Under the pieces are notes generated by a model, which had not been told where the DNA came from, ran no database searches, and saw only the letters and a list, made by a program, of their open reading frames with translations. Below, piece by piece: positions 54,771-64,000 of a DNA stretch of 64,000 nt. The translations under genes were made by a program, and so were the position numbers. The stretch covers positions 48,137,001 to 48,201,000 of the forward strand of contig NC_073630.1 in the NCBI RefSeq assembly GCF_029407905.1, in the 5' to 3' direction. Each line of letters opens with the position of its first letter. Positions within the stretch are counted from its first letter, which is position 1. This DNA comes from Bubalus kerabau. Lineage: Eukaryota; Chordata; Mammalia; Artiodactyla; Bovidae.

Positions 54771-55161
54771 CAAGATAATATTTTAATGTAATATGTTTAA
54801 AAAAAAAACTGACAGAAAAAAAGTTAATGATGAGCGAAAAGTCAAAATCCTAAGTCAAAACAGGTTGGGTACTGCCAATTGTTCTCCCACCTCAGGCTTC
54901 AGTGTGGCCTGGCAAGGCAGTGCTCTCTGCAACTCTCACAGGTCAGCAGAGGTGGCAGATGAGTTGCCACCTCCTTGCCACCCCACAGTGTGTCTGCCTG
55001 GCGAGGAACGTCTGCCTGACTTACCTCACGGAGAACTCAGCAGAGCAACGTGAACACCTGGCATTTTGTTTGCCAATATGTGATGGTATCTGTCCTCCCC
55101 ATCAGACGTGGAACTACAAACCTGAAAATTATAAGAGCTCTCTTAAAAGACTGGGCTCTTT
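54771..55161. other. Single-copy spacer
   Basis: No repeat recognised. Frames of 86-95 codons at 54793-55189 are unsupported. Confidence 0.35.
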
Positions 55162-55993
55162 ATTTAAAATTTATTTTATTTATGTATAGTTGATTTACTA
55201 CAATGCTGTGTTAATTTTTACTATACAGCAAAGTGATTCATTTATACACATATATACCTTCTTTTTCATATTCTTTTCCATTATGGTTTATCACAGGATA
55301 TTGAACATGGCTCCCTGTGCCAGAGGGACCTTGTTGTCTAGCCATTCTCTGTATAACAGCTTGCATCTGCTAATCCTAAACTCCCAATCCACCCTTCCCC
55401 CGCCCTCCCCCCACCTCCTTGGCAACTACAGCCCTGTTCTTTATGTCTGTGAGTCTGTTTCTATTACACAGATAAGTCATTCATGTCATATTTTAGACTC
55501 CACATATAAGTGATATCATATGGTATTGTCTTTCTGACTTATTTCACTTGGTATGATAATCTCTAGGTCCAGTCATCTTGCTGCAAGTGGCATTATTTCA
55601 TTCTTTTTACGGCTGAGTAGTATTCCATTTATATATGTACTGTACCTTCTTTATCCGTCCCTGTTGATGGACATTTAGGTTGTGTCCATTCTTCACTATT
55701 GGAAACAGTGCCGCAGTGAACACTGAGGTGCATGTATCTTTTCAAATTAGAGTTTTCTCCAGACGTATGCCCAAGGATGGGATTGCAGGACCCTATGGCA
55801 ACTCTGTTTTTAGTTTTCTGAGGACCCTCCATACTGTTCTTCATAGTGATTCTACCAATTTACTTTCCCACCAACAGTGCAGGAGGGTTCGCTTTTCTCC
55901 ACACCCTCTCCCGCATTCGTTATTTGTAGACTTTGTAATGATGGCCATTCTGACTGATATGAGGTGTACCTCATTAATTTTGATTTACACTTC
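55162..55993 (-). mobile_element. L1 3' region, antisense
   Basis: 'gtatagttgatttactacaa', 'acagcaaagtgattcattta', 'acggctgagtagtattccat', 'catccttcactatt'-like text at about 55688, and 'gatggccattctgactgata' are antisense L1 3' region. The left flank 'aagactgggctcttt' (55147-55161) and right flank 'aagactgagctttt' (55994-56007) look like a diverged TSD. Confidence 0.9.
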
Positions 55994-56147
55994 AAGACTG
56001 AGCTTTTGTTTATCAAAGCAGTTCACAAACATGTAAGATGATGTCAGATTAGGTCAATATCTGTGCAGGAAAGAAAGGAGATGAGGAAGGACCACTTTCA
56101 CTACACAGCTTCCAAGGCCATCTCTTACCCCATAGTCTATGTGAACA

Positions 56148-56161
56148 GTGCCCCCTAGAGG
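56148..56161 (-). promoter_or_regulatory. CTCF-like motif
   Basis: The minus strand reads cctctagggggcac, one mismatch from CCASYAGRKGGCRS. It sits just upstream of an ancient repeat copy. A second weaker match on the plus strand is at 56850-56863. Confidence 0.35.
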
Positions 56162-56204
56162 AGTGGAGGCCACATCTCAGGTGCAGAGATGGGCAGTAAC
56201 CTGG

Positions 56205-57110
56205 GCCCATAGTGGCCACTTTAGCTAGGTGGTCAAGGAGGCATGTTTCAAGGAAGGGACATACATAACTTGAAGGCTAGATGTAGGCAGCTCAGAGCTG
56301 AGGGAACTAAGGCACCAGGGCTGGCAAGCACTTGGTGTGTTTTAATCAGCTCTTACTGCCATAACGAAATACCACAGACTGTCTGACTTATACAACAGGC
56401 ATGTATTTCTCACAGTTCTAGAGGCTGGGAAGTCCAAAATCAAGGTGCTGGTTGATAGGTTCCTGATGAGGGTACTCTTCCCAGCTTTCAGCAGGCCATC
56501 TTCTTTCTGTGTCCTCACATGACAGAGAAAGAAGCAGGTTCTCTGGTGTCTCTATATCAGGACACTAATTCTGTCATGAGGACCCCCCACCCTCATGGCC
56601 TCATCTAATCCTTATTATCTCCCAAAGGCCCTGTCACCTTTAGGGGTTTAGAGCTTCAACATGTCAACTTGGGCAGTGGGTAAAGTGACCCAATTCAGGC
56701 CAGAGCAGAGTCTAAGAATTAGAAGAAATACATGAGTGGTTAGACACAGTGACCCAGGGAGAAGACTGCAGGGGATGAGACTGGACATCCTGCAGGATCT
56801 AGAAACCCATGGTAAGGCGTTTGGGTTGAAATGTGTTAATAAAGGAAAGCCACAAGAGGGCGTTAACTGGTTGATCCAATTCCCATAGGGCAACATTCAC
56901 TCTGGCTCTGGATGATAGAGAGCTGGTTGGAAGGGAATAGCACAGAGGGTGGGTAGTTTAGTAGGAGGTCCAGCATTGGATCAGGGGGAGGCAGAGAAGA
57001 TGGAGAGGAACAAACTGACTCAGAGTTAGAACTGATAGCACTTGGTGATGCATTTGGAGAAACAGGGAAAGAGAGGACAATTCTTGGGTTCTGTCTTAAG
57101 CAACAGGATC
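56205..57110 (+). repeat. Ancient dispersed repeat interrupted by MaLR LTR
   Basis: The left part ('gtttcaaggaagggacatac', 'aaggctagatgtaggcagct') and right part from about 56669 ('taaggcgtttgggttgaaat', 'caacattcactctggctctg', 'agaactgatagcacttggtg') follow the same order as the copies at 33.75 and 47.8 kb. The LTR at 56338-56668 lies between them. Confidence 0.5.
56338..56668 (-). mobile_element. MaLR (ERVL-type) solo LTR, antisense
   Basis: 'gccataacgaaataccacag', 'ttctcacagttctagaggct', 'gaagtccaaaatcaaggtgc', 'tttctgtgtcctcacatgac' and 'catctaatccttattatctc' are antisense MaLR LTR text. It splits the ancient repeat. Confidence 0.9.
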
Positions 57111-58431
57111 GAATGACGGAGGTAATAAAAGACTGAGTAAAAGACAGATGTGAGTTGCAGTTTGAGCGAAGGGAGCATTATTCCATTCTCTATGGAGCAG
57201 GAATTTTCCACCAGAGATGAGGGTATGACACTGGAGGGAAAAGTAACCTATGTTCCTACTGAACACCACTGGCTGAAAATAATCATCCAAAATCTGAGTC
57301 TTCATCAATCCTCCCACTTGTGTCTTACTCATGGCAATAAAGTTTATTCCCAATAATACTGCTGCAATTTTTTATTCATCATACTTGTGTTTTAGAATTA
57401 CCATAGCAGTGAAATTTATATTCAACAGCATTATTACAATTTTTGGCTGCTAATGAAATTATTGTTTCTGCTTGTGATGTGTGTTGGAGCTATAATGATA
57501 AAAATTTCCTCTCAAAAATACCACTGCAATGTTGATGTCCTCAAAACCTGCCATAAATGACAAATTGCAGAATGCCTGTGAGCAGTTAAACTCTCTTCTC
57601 AGAAGAACTGGGCATCCTGTTTATATCACAATGGGATCTAGCCCCATTAGTAGAAGAAAATTAAAATACTGACACTTGAAACTCACAGACCAGGACTGAG
57701 GTTTCCAAACATTACTGCCATTAGTAAAGTAAAAAATAAAATTGAGCACAAATCCCCAGAATGTTTTTTAATTTATAATTTAATTATACATTACTTCTGC
57801 ATTAAGATACTATATATATTATAGCCCAAGAACCAAAAAGAACTTAAAGAGGATAAGATACAAAATAAAAAGATATTGGGAATTCCCTGGTGGTCCACTG
57901 GTTAGGACTCAGCCTCTTCACCCTCTCAGGGAAAGCTCAGCTGCAGGGGGATGTGGGAAGACCATCTTCATCTGTTCTAAATTGGGAGATTTTTGAGTAA
58001 GAAGTTTAACTGAACTGGGCTTTGCAGTTCATAAGACCAATTTTGAAAGCCACCACTCTGCAGAGCAACTAGGACTCCTTGGGCACACCAGTTATAAGTT
58101 ATCCATATGGGTCCTTCCATTCTCTGTACTTGTCATTTCTTCCTGTTTCCCTCTTGACTTCCTCCAGGTTCCAGGTTGGAGTCACTAAAACAGCCTCCAA
58201 TGATGACCTGTTAAGTGTTCAACTGTTATCAGGCAGACACTCAAACCTAGGAATGTGGCCAGATACAGCCACAATCTGGGTGTTCCCATAACCACTTTCA
58301 TATGAAAAAAAAAGATTTCCAGAAGAAAATACGAAACTTTCCAAGACAGGATTAGATAGATTCTAACCTGCAGGCACAAGGACCCCGAAGTCACTCAGAG
58401 AATCCTGTTATCATTGCTCTGATCTTTCTCA
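57111..58431. other. Single-copy DNA with a CHR head scrap
   Basis: About 57878-57920 ('gggaattccctggtggtcca', 'ctggttaggactcagcctct') is the head of a CHR-type SINE whose body is missing. The rest is unrecognised. Confidence 0.5.
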
Positions 58432-58520
58432 TCAGTATTCTGGCCTGGAGAATTCCATGGACTATAGTCCATGAGGTCACAGAGTTGGACATGACTGAGC
58501 AACTTTCACTTTCTCATCAA
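58432..58520 (+). mobile_element. BovA fragment
   Basis: 'ggcctggagaattccatgga', 'ctatagtccatgaggtcaca', 'gttggacatgactgagcaac' and 'ttcactttc'. Only the last part of one BovA unit. Confidence 0.9.
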
Positions 58521-59387
58521 AGATCCAAGATAGACCCCAATAACATGACCCCTTTACTCAAACAGACCCTGGAGTTCTAAGCCTGGATTTGCCATGAATT
58601 TACCAACAAGTCATGGGCAGGTGACTCAGCCCCCTGGGACAAATCCCATACCTCCATGGAGACTTTTTCCCCAGAAGGAATTCTTCCAAAAGAGGAACTG
58701 CTCCAGTATCTCACTCTGACCTCCGCCCTTCTCTCCAGTCTGTTTTGGAGCATCTTCCCAATCTTTGGATGCCTGTTCAAATTCCTTGCCCAATAGCAAA
58801 CTCAAAGAATGGTCTCTAGGAGTTCCTAGGACAAGGATTATCTGTGCGATTCACTTGACAGTTAATCCTGGGAGGCCTTGTAACTGTTGCCCTGAACTGT
58901 CATTGTGGTGGTGGTAGTTTTCATACATCCTTCCTGAATCCCGAGGTAGACTAGAAGTATCTGCAGAGCAGGAACTGTTTTACATCTTCCCACAGGGAAC
59001 AACATAGCACTTGGCACAGAGGTGGTTCCCAGAAGACACTTGCTGAATTCCATGTGCTTCCAAGGTTATTGTCAGTTTCCTTTAAATCCTGTGAAAGGGA
59101 AGAAAAGTTCCCACCTGGTGGGGCCAGGCCGAGGAGTGAGTTGGTCAGCTCAAGCCCAGCCCTGGCCATAAGTCAGAAACTACCAGCTCCAGACACAGTC
59201 ATCTCATAGATGCATTTGATAGTGTTAATCAACTTTAAATTTTTAAATTTTGTTGTCAACATTCAAACCTCCAGGGATGTCTCTCATATATATACACACA
59301 CACATAAGCAATCAAACATGGAATGACTACTTGAGAAATCAGAATTCATCACTCTACATGCCTTCCTACCTGGCCACAACTGGTGAG
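58521..59387. other. Single-copy DNA
   Basis: Nothing recognised; a short TA/CA stretch near 59287-59306. Confidence 0.35.
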
Positions 59388-59610
59388 CTTTTCCCAGGTG
59401 GCACTAGTGGGAACCCACCTGCCAATGCAAATAGACCTAAGAGATGTGGGTTCAATCCCTGAGTCAGGAAGATCCCCTGGAGGAGGGCACGGCAACCCAC
59501 TCCAGTATTCTTGACTGGGGAATCTCATGGACAGAGGAACCTGGAGGGCTATAGTCCATAGGGTCACACAAGAGTCGGACATGACTTAGCACGCATGAAT
59601 GCAAGGAGCA
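59388..59610 (+). mobile_element. Bov-tA SINE
   Basis: 'cttttcccaggtggcactag', 'gggttcaatccctgagtcag', 'caacccactccagtattctt', end 'gtcggacatgacttagcacg'. Confidence 0.94.
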
Positions 59611-60330
59611 ACAGCCTCCTCTGAAGAAGCAGAGATTTTCTTGGTTCACAGGGTCCTCACCATTCACAAGGTATCTAACACAATGTTAAGTGGAGATCTG
59701 AGACAATGTAAGGAGTCTTGTTTCCTAAAATCGGGCATCACTCATTTGTCAGAGAGACAGTGAGGAGTGGTGGAGCCTGTGACGAACTGACAAGGACAAG
59801 CTGTAGTCACCACTCACCTGGCACTGCATGTGCATCCCCTGGCGCCCATAGTCACGTGTGTGTCTCATCTTTAGTAGGTGCTTCAGAAACAGTAGTTTCC
59901 TGACCCACTTACCCTGCCCTTATGTTCGTCTTCTAGCTCTGATTTATTCTGTCTTTCAATAACCTAATTGTTTCTCTTGTGTCCTTTTATTTCCCTTTCA
60001 GATTTGTATTCCCCTGCCCCTTTCTGCCTGTGGGATCCTGCTGGTAGGACATTGGAATCAGACCTTACCTCATTCTTGGAGTCTCAGCCTACCGCAGCTT
60101 GACCGCTGGAGAGCAAGTAAATGAGCAGTCCAGTCAGGGAAGAGCTACACCGCCCAGAACAGAATTAATTCCCAAGGCTTGCGGGACCTGGCAGAACCAG
60201 AACCTCACTCAGTCACAGGACCAGGAGGCACAGGAAAGGGAAGGAGGGGCAGCTGCCCTGGATGTGGACTTCGCTGCTTCAGCCTAAGGTTGCCTCACAT
60301 CTGTTATGCCCGCAGCCCTGGCTATTTGCC
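59611..60330. other. Single-copy DNA
   Basis: No repeat or gene recognised. Confidence 0.35.
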
Positions 60331-60482
60331 AAAGGAAAGGAGGAAGGAAGGAAGGAGGGAGGGAAGGAAGGAGGGAGGGAAAGGGAAGAAGGAAGAAAGG
60401 GAAGGAGGAAAGAAGAGAAGGAGAGAGGGAGAAAAGGAAGGATAGAGGGGAAAGGTGGGGAAAAGGGAGAGAGCGAGAAATT
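60331..60482. repeat. Polypurine (GGAA/GGGA)n tract
   Basis: About 150 bp of nearly pure A and G on the plus strand. Frames through it are Lys/Glu/Gly or Pro/Ser/Phe low complexity and not genes. Confidence 0.95.
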
Positions 60483-62865
60483 CTGAGGTCCCAAAAACAT
60501 GCTCATCATGGAGACAGTTGTGAGCCCAGGAGTGTGGCACTGCCTGATTTTAGCAAAGCTACAAATGCAAAATTCAGCTTGTCCTTAAAATTCAGTAGCA
60601 CTAGAATGAAAAAGAAATGCTTGGTGGAGTTGTGACATTTAAGCGGTCATGCATTTTTCAGCATATCAGTTATGCAAAGATGTTTATATTCACTCTCTCC
60701 TCAGTCATGTTTCATTGAAATGGAGTGGGGGAAAAAGTCTTCAAAACGTTTAATTAAATAAAATAGAATCAAGGAAGTCAGTGTTCACTAAAGCAGACTT
60801 TAAAGGTGAAAAAAAAGTAGAAACATAAATTACATAAATAATAAGGGGAAAATAAAAGCCAAAGAGTAAGTTTAATACATACTCTTGTTATCTGTACCGC
60901 TTGCTGTTTCACCTCCAAGTGAATTTTTATTTTGTATTATGTTTCTAAAAATCCAGAAAGAAAAATGTCAGTAGACGGCAACATGAAAAGGTTCATGGGA
61001 GGCTGAGTTTGTCTAAAACCTTTAGCGGTAAGGAAAAAATTCTTCATTTAAAGAGGCAGTTTCTCTTTTTAAAAACGTGGGGCTGCATGGACAATTTTCA
61101 GCCATAATCTTACGAACATGCAAAATGAAGTTCTATAAGGTCTAATGAAAACTCCAGATAAATTCAAGATCATCCGTTTCATTTCTATGCTCAAACATAA
61201 CAGCTTTCATACGTAAGATAATGCCAGCGGTGATAATGACCTGAACTTGGGCAATTTGTTTGTTGACAGCAGGTGATATTTTGGCCTTCCTGAGAGTAAT
61301 CTGTTTTTTGGAAACAAGGGAGAGGATTATTTGCCACAAACATTTATTTTTATGGGGAGGACATGTTTTATAAAGCTGGATAAGGGACAGTACAGGTGTG
61401 GAATTAATTGTCCAAGTGGCAAAATATGTTAGCAATGGTATGTTAAATCTATGGCACATAGTGGCCCTGACATGATTAAATGTTCACTTCTATTAAGTAA
61501 CCACAAGTCTTATTTCCAATTATGGTGGTGAACTGCTTTCTGCTGAGTGGATTAGCTTAGTACTTCATTCTGCTGGTAGTTTTATGATCTGAGATCTTTA
61601 ATTTTCCCAATTTAACTCTTAGGGCTGCAAAGACAAGCTGCCTGACTTTTAAATAATATATTCCCCCTTTAAATTTCTGCCTCCTACCATTTCCTAGGAG
61701 TGCCATTTCCTGTCACCGTAATTATAATAATTTGTATGTAGTTCCTGGGATCACATTTCTAATTGAGTCCTAAATTGGTTAACCTCATGAAGTTATTAAT
61801 ATGCTTTTTTAACCTGCACAAATTATATATTTGTCTGGTTGGTCAAATAACGTTCACTATTACATACATTCTTTGCCTCTCTTCCTCAGTTTGAATGTCA
61901 CTATTTTAGGTTGCAAAGTGTATGTCACTTTTTTTTTTATAATATGCTAAAAATTACAGAGCAGTATGAGTTGGAAAGGATGCTCTAGGTTAGGGATGAG
62001 TAAAAGCAAAGTCTCCGTGGAATAAGAGATCACACTGCATTGGAACACTGAGAAACAGCTGTGCCACTGGGGAAAGCATGGGGCAGAAGTGGTGAGAGGC
62101 AGGAGGGGAGAGCTCAGACTGCCCAGGCAGGTCTCGGGGTCTGCACCAAGGCTTATGGGAGCAGTAGTCAGCTCAGCAAGCCTTCTTCTAAGAACCCCTC
62201 CAGAAAACACCCTATGATCAAATGACTTACTCTACACAAGGCCCCCATACATATTAAGACACTTGTTCCAATTGTGTAAGTCCAAACCTGTGCAGACAGT
62301 GGCATTCACAGGCGTGAAGTTTAAATAAGATCTTGAGACTGAGTGTCTCTATCTTGAAGATTCATATAATCCCCTTTTTCCGACTGGCCTTTTATTTAAA
62401 TGTTTCCTGAATCATGTACCCGTAGGCCCATGTTGATATAAAATCAATATCTTCACAATTCCTTTTTGTCTCTGATGACACAACCAGATTGTTGGTACTG
62501 GATTACTATGTTTCGTGGGGACTCTGTTCAAAATACCAGCAGTGGGTTTTATCAATATAAAATCATAACAATTTGCATCCATAGAATTCTACTCCTCCAA
62601 ACCTCTCAAGAAGGTTTTGATATTTGTTAAGCCCTGAACTTAAAGCATTTCAGACGTATGAATGCCTCTGTAGCTCTTTTAAGGTCTTCAAACCTGGGTA
62701 AGTAAAAGGGATATGGAAATATCAGGGAATTTCAGCATTATGTGTTTCTGAGTTTACTGGGCAAGGAAAGATTGCCCACATTTGCCAAATACATTCTGAT
62801 AATCTGGAGAATATTTCTGGTTCGATGATATTCATTAAAATATCACTGAAATGATTCAGTCCATA
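60483..62865. other. Repeat-poor single-copy DNA
   Basis: I recognise no SINE, LINE or LTR in these 2.4 kb. AT-rich blocks such as 61680-61860 could be conserved non-coding sequence. A 105-codon minus frame (61459-61142) has no domain match. Confidence 0.45.
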
Positions 62866-63225
62866 TTGTTATGATCTGAATGTGTGCATCTCCCCAAAAT
62901 TTATATATTGAAATCTTAACCCCCGATGTGATGGCATTTGGAGCTGGGGCCTTTGGAAAGTGATTGGGTAATGAGGGTGGAGCCCTCATGAATGGGATTA
63001 GTGCCCTTTATAATGAGACTCCCAGAGAGCTCTCTCACTGTTTTCATCACATGAGGTCATGTTGAGAGGATGGCCAAGTATAAACCAGCAAGCCTATCCC
63101 TCTGCCAGACACCAAGCTGCCAGTACCATGACCCTAGATTTCCAACCTCCAGAACTGTGAGAAATAAATGTTTTTTAAGCCTCCCTGTTTATTGTATTTT
63201 TGTTGTAGTCCCTGAATGCACAATG
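62866..63225 (+). mobile_element. MaLR (ERVL-type) LTR
   Basis: 'gttatgatctgaatgtgtgc', 'cccccgatgtgatggcattt', 'ggtggagccctcatgaatgg', 'aacctccagaactgtgagaa' and the polyadenylation region 'ataaatgttttttaagcctc'. Nearly full-length solo LTR. Confidence 0.92.
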
Positions 63226-63344
63226 GCAATGGTGAAACAGCTTTTTCTTACATAGCTTCTATGTCCCAACAACACCTGATTTTGGAACCTGAAATAAACC
63301 AAAGCTGGGATGAGAAGAAAAGGAACAATTAAATTTCTCACCAC

Positions 63345-63575
63345 TTTTGTTTTTTTAAAATAATAGCCATCCTACAAAGTGTGTTATAGCATCTAACTGT
63401 TGCTTTGAATTGCATTTCTCTGATGATTAGTGACACTGAGCCACTGATATATCTGATAGGCATTTGTATGTTTTCTTTGGGGAAATGTCAATTCAAGTCT
63501 TTAACCCATTTTTAAAAACTCTCATCATTGGTATTTTGCTACTGAGTTGTAGGAATTCCTTACATAGTTTAATTT
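63345..63575 (-). mobile_element. L1 fragment, antisense
   Basis: 'gaattgcatttctctgatga', 'ttagtgacactgagccactg', 'ggaaatgtcaattcaagtct' and 'ctgagttgtaggaattcctt' are antisense L1. Confidence 0.85.
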
Positions 63576-63694
63576 CCTCAAGAAAAGGGACGAGACAAAA
63601 ACACTTTTAACATTATAACCACACAGAGGACTGCTAAGGAGAGGGTTGTATTGACAGAATGGAAGGAAAAAGTCTCCCAATAGACAAGGTGGTA

Positions 63695-64000
63695 CTACAG
63701 ATGAGTGTTTGTGTCCCCTCAAAATTCATTTGCTGAAATATAATTCCCAGTGTGACTGTATGAGGAGGTGAGGGCTTTGGGAGGTAATCGGGTCATGAGG
63801 GTGAAGCCCCCAGGACAGAATTAGTGCCCTTGTAGCTAGAGGAAGAGACCAGAGGTTTGGGTCTTTCAGGCATGCGAGCACACACTGAGAAATCTGCAGC
63901 AAGAAGTGAGGCCTCACCAGTACCTAACCATGCAGCACTCTGATCCAGGACTTCTAGCCTCCAGGACTGTAAGAAATGAGTTTCTGTCATTTATAAGTCA
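63695..64000 (+). mobile_element. MaLR (ERVL-type) LTR, cut by window end
   Basis: 'atgagtgtttgtgtcccctc', 'gagggctttgggaggtaatc', 'cagaattagtgcccttgtag', 'cctccaggactgtaagaaat'. It runs off the window before the LTR end. Same orientation as the LTR at 62866. Confidence 0.9.

Noticed and set aside
55680..56036. 118-codon frame
   Set aside because: It lies almost wholly in an antisense L1 fragment.
60179..60635. Overlapping frames of 74-109 codons on both strands
   Set aside because: Generated by the polypurine tract, which lacks stop codons on both strands in several frames.
62866..64000. LTR pair as an intact endogenous provirus
   Set aside because: The DNA between contains antisense L1 and no gag, pol or env sequence; the two LTRs are also quite different.

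Overview
This window looks like nuclear DNA from a ruminant, most likely a bovid. The evidence is the repeat content: many copies of BovB (an RTE-clade LINE), its derivatives Bov-A2 and Bov-tA (tRNA-derived SINEs), ruminant-type L1 3' ends, and cetartiodactyl CHR-type tRNA SINEs. These sit on an older layer shared by placental mammals: MIR, L2, MER5A, Tigger and other hAT/mariner fossils, and MaLR (ERVL-type) solo LTRs. I found no protein-coding gene I can support. Every long open frame is either BovB or L1 coding remnant, the antisense of a repeat, low-complexity sequence, or an isolated frame without gene structure. The only RNA-gene-like feature is a dead U6 snRNA copy. The window is therefore intergenic or deep intronic.

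Layout. 0-6.5 kb: one MIR, a Bov-tA/BovB pair and mostly single-copy DNA with a CA microsatellite. 6.5-18.3 kb: dense nested retroelements, including a BovB 3' half, a MIR split by an inverted L1/BovB composite, an L1 tail, an L1 carrying two Bov-A2 copies, an L1ME split by a Bov-tA, a Tigger MITE, the best BovB copy (it keeps the YADD reverse-transcriptase motif), a CHR SINE, and a young L1 inside an old L1. 18.3-24 kb: MIR, L2 and LTR fossils plus single-copy DNA with a small CpG-rich segment at about 23.0-23.3 kb. 24-31 kb: a BovB cluster, an MLT1 LTR, a U6-L1 chimeric retrocopy, and a three-level nest (Bov-tA in L1 in MIR). 31-42.6 kb: hAT fossils, an ancient unclassified 1-kb repeat, L1, Bov-tA, and a CHR SINE interrupted by Bov-A2. 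42.6-46.5 kb: about 4 kb with no recognisable repeat, the most promising stretch for conserved non-coding function. 46.5-57 kb: MER5A, MIR, L2, MaLR LTRs, further copies of the ancient repeat, an antisense L1, and a decayed LINE reverse-transcriptase fragment near 51.9 kb that does not look like ordinary mammalian L1. 57-64 kb: mostly single-copy DNA, a purine tract, and two MaLR LTRs flanking an antisense L1 piece at the end.

The most informative observations are the order of insertion events, read from target-site duplications (TSDs). They are the U6-L1 template-switch retrocopy with a 15-16 bp TSD, the inverted L1/BovB composite inside a MIR, and perfect TSDs around several nested elements. 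Candidate regulatory signals (CpG cluster, CTCF-like motifs, a dyad with GGTCA/TGACC arms) are motif-level only. No self-contained novel system such as a toxin, defence or mobile gene cassette is visible.
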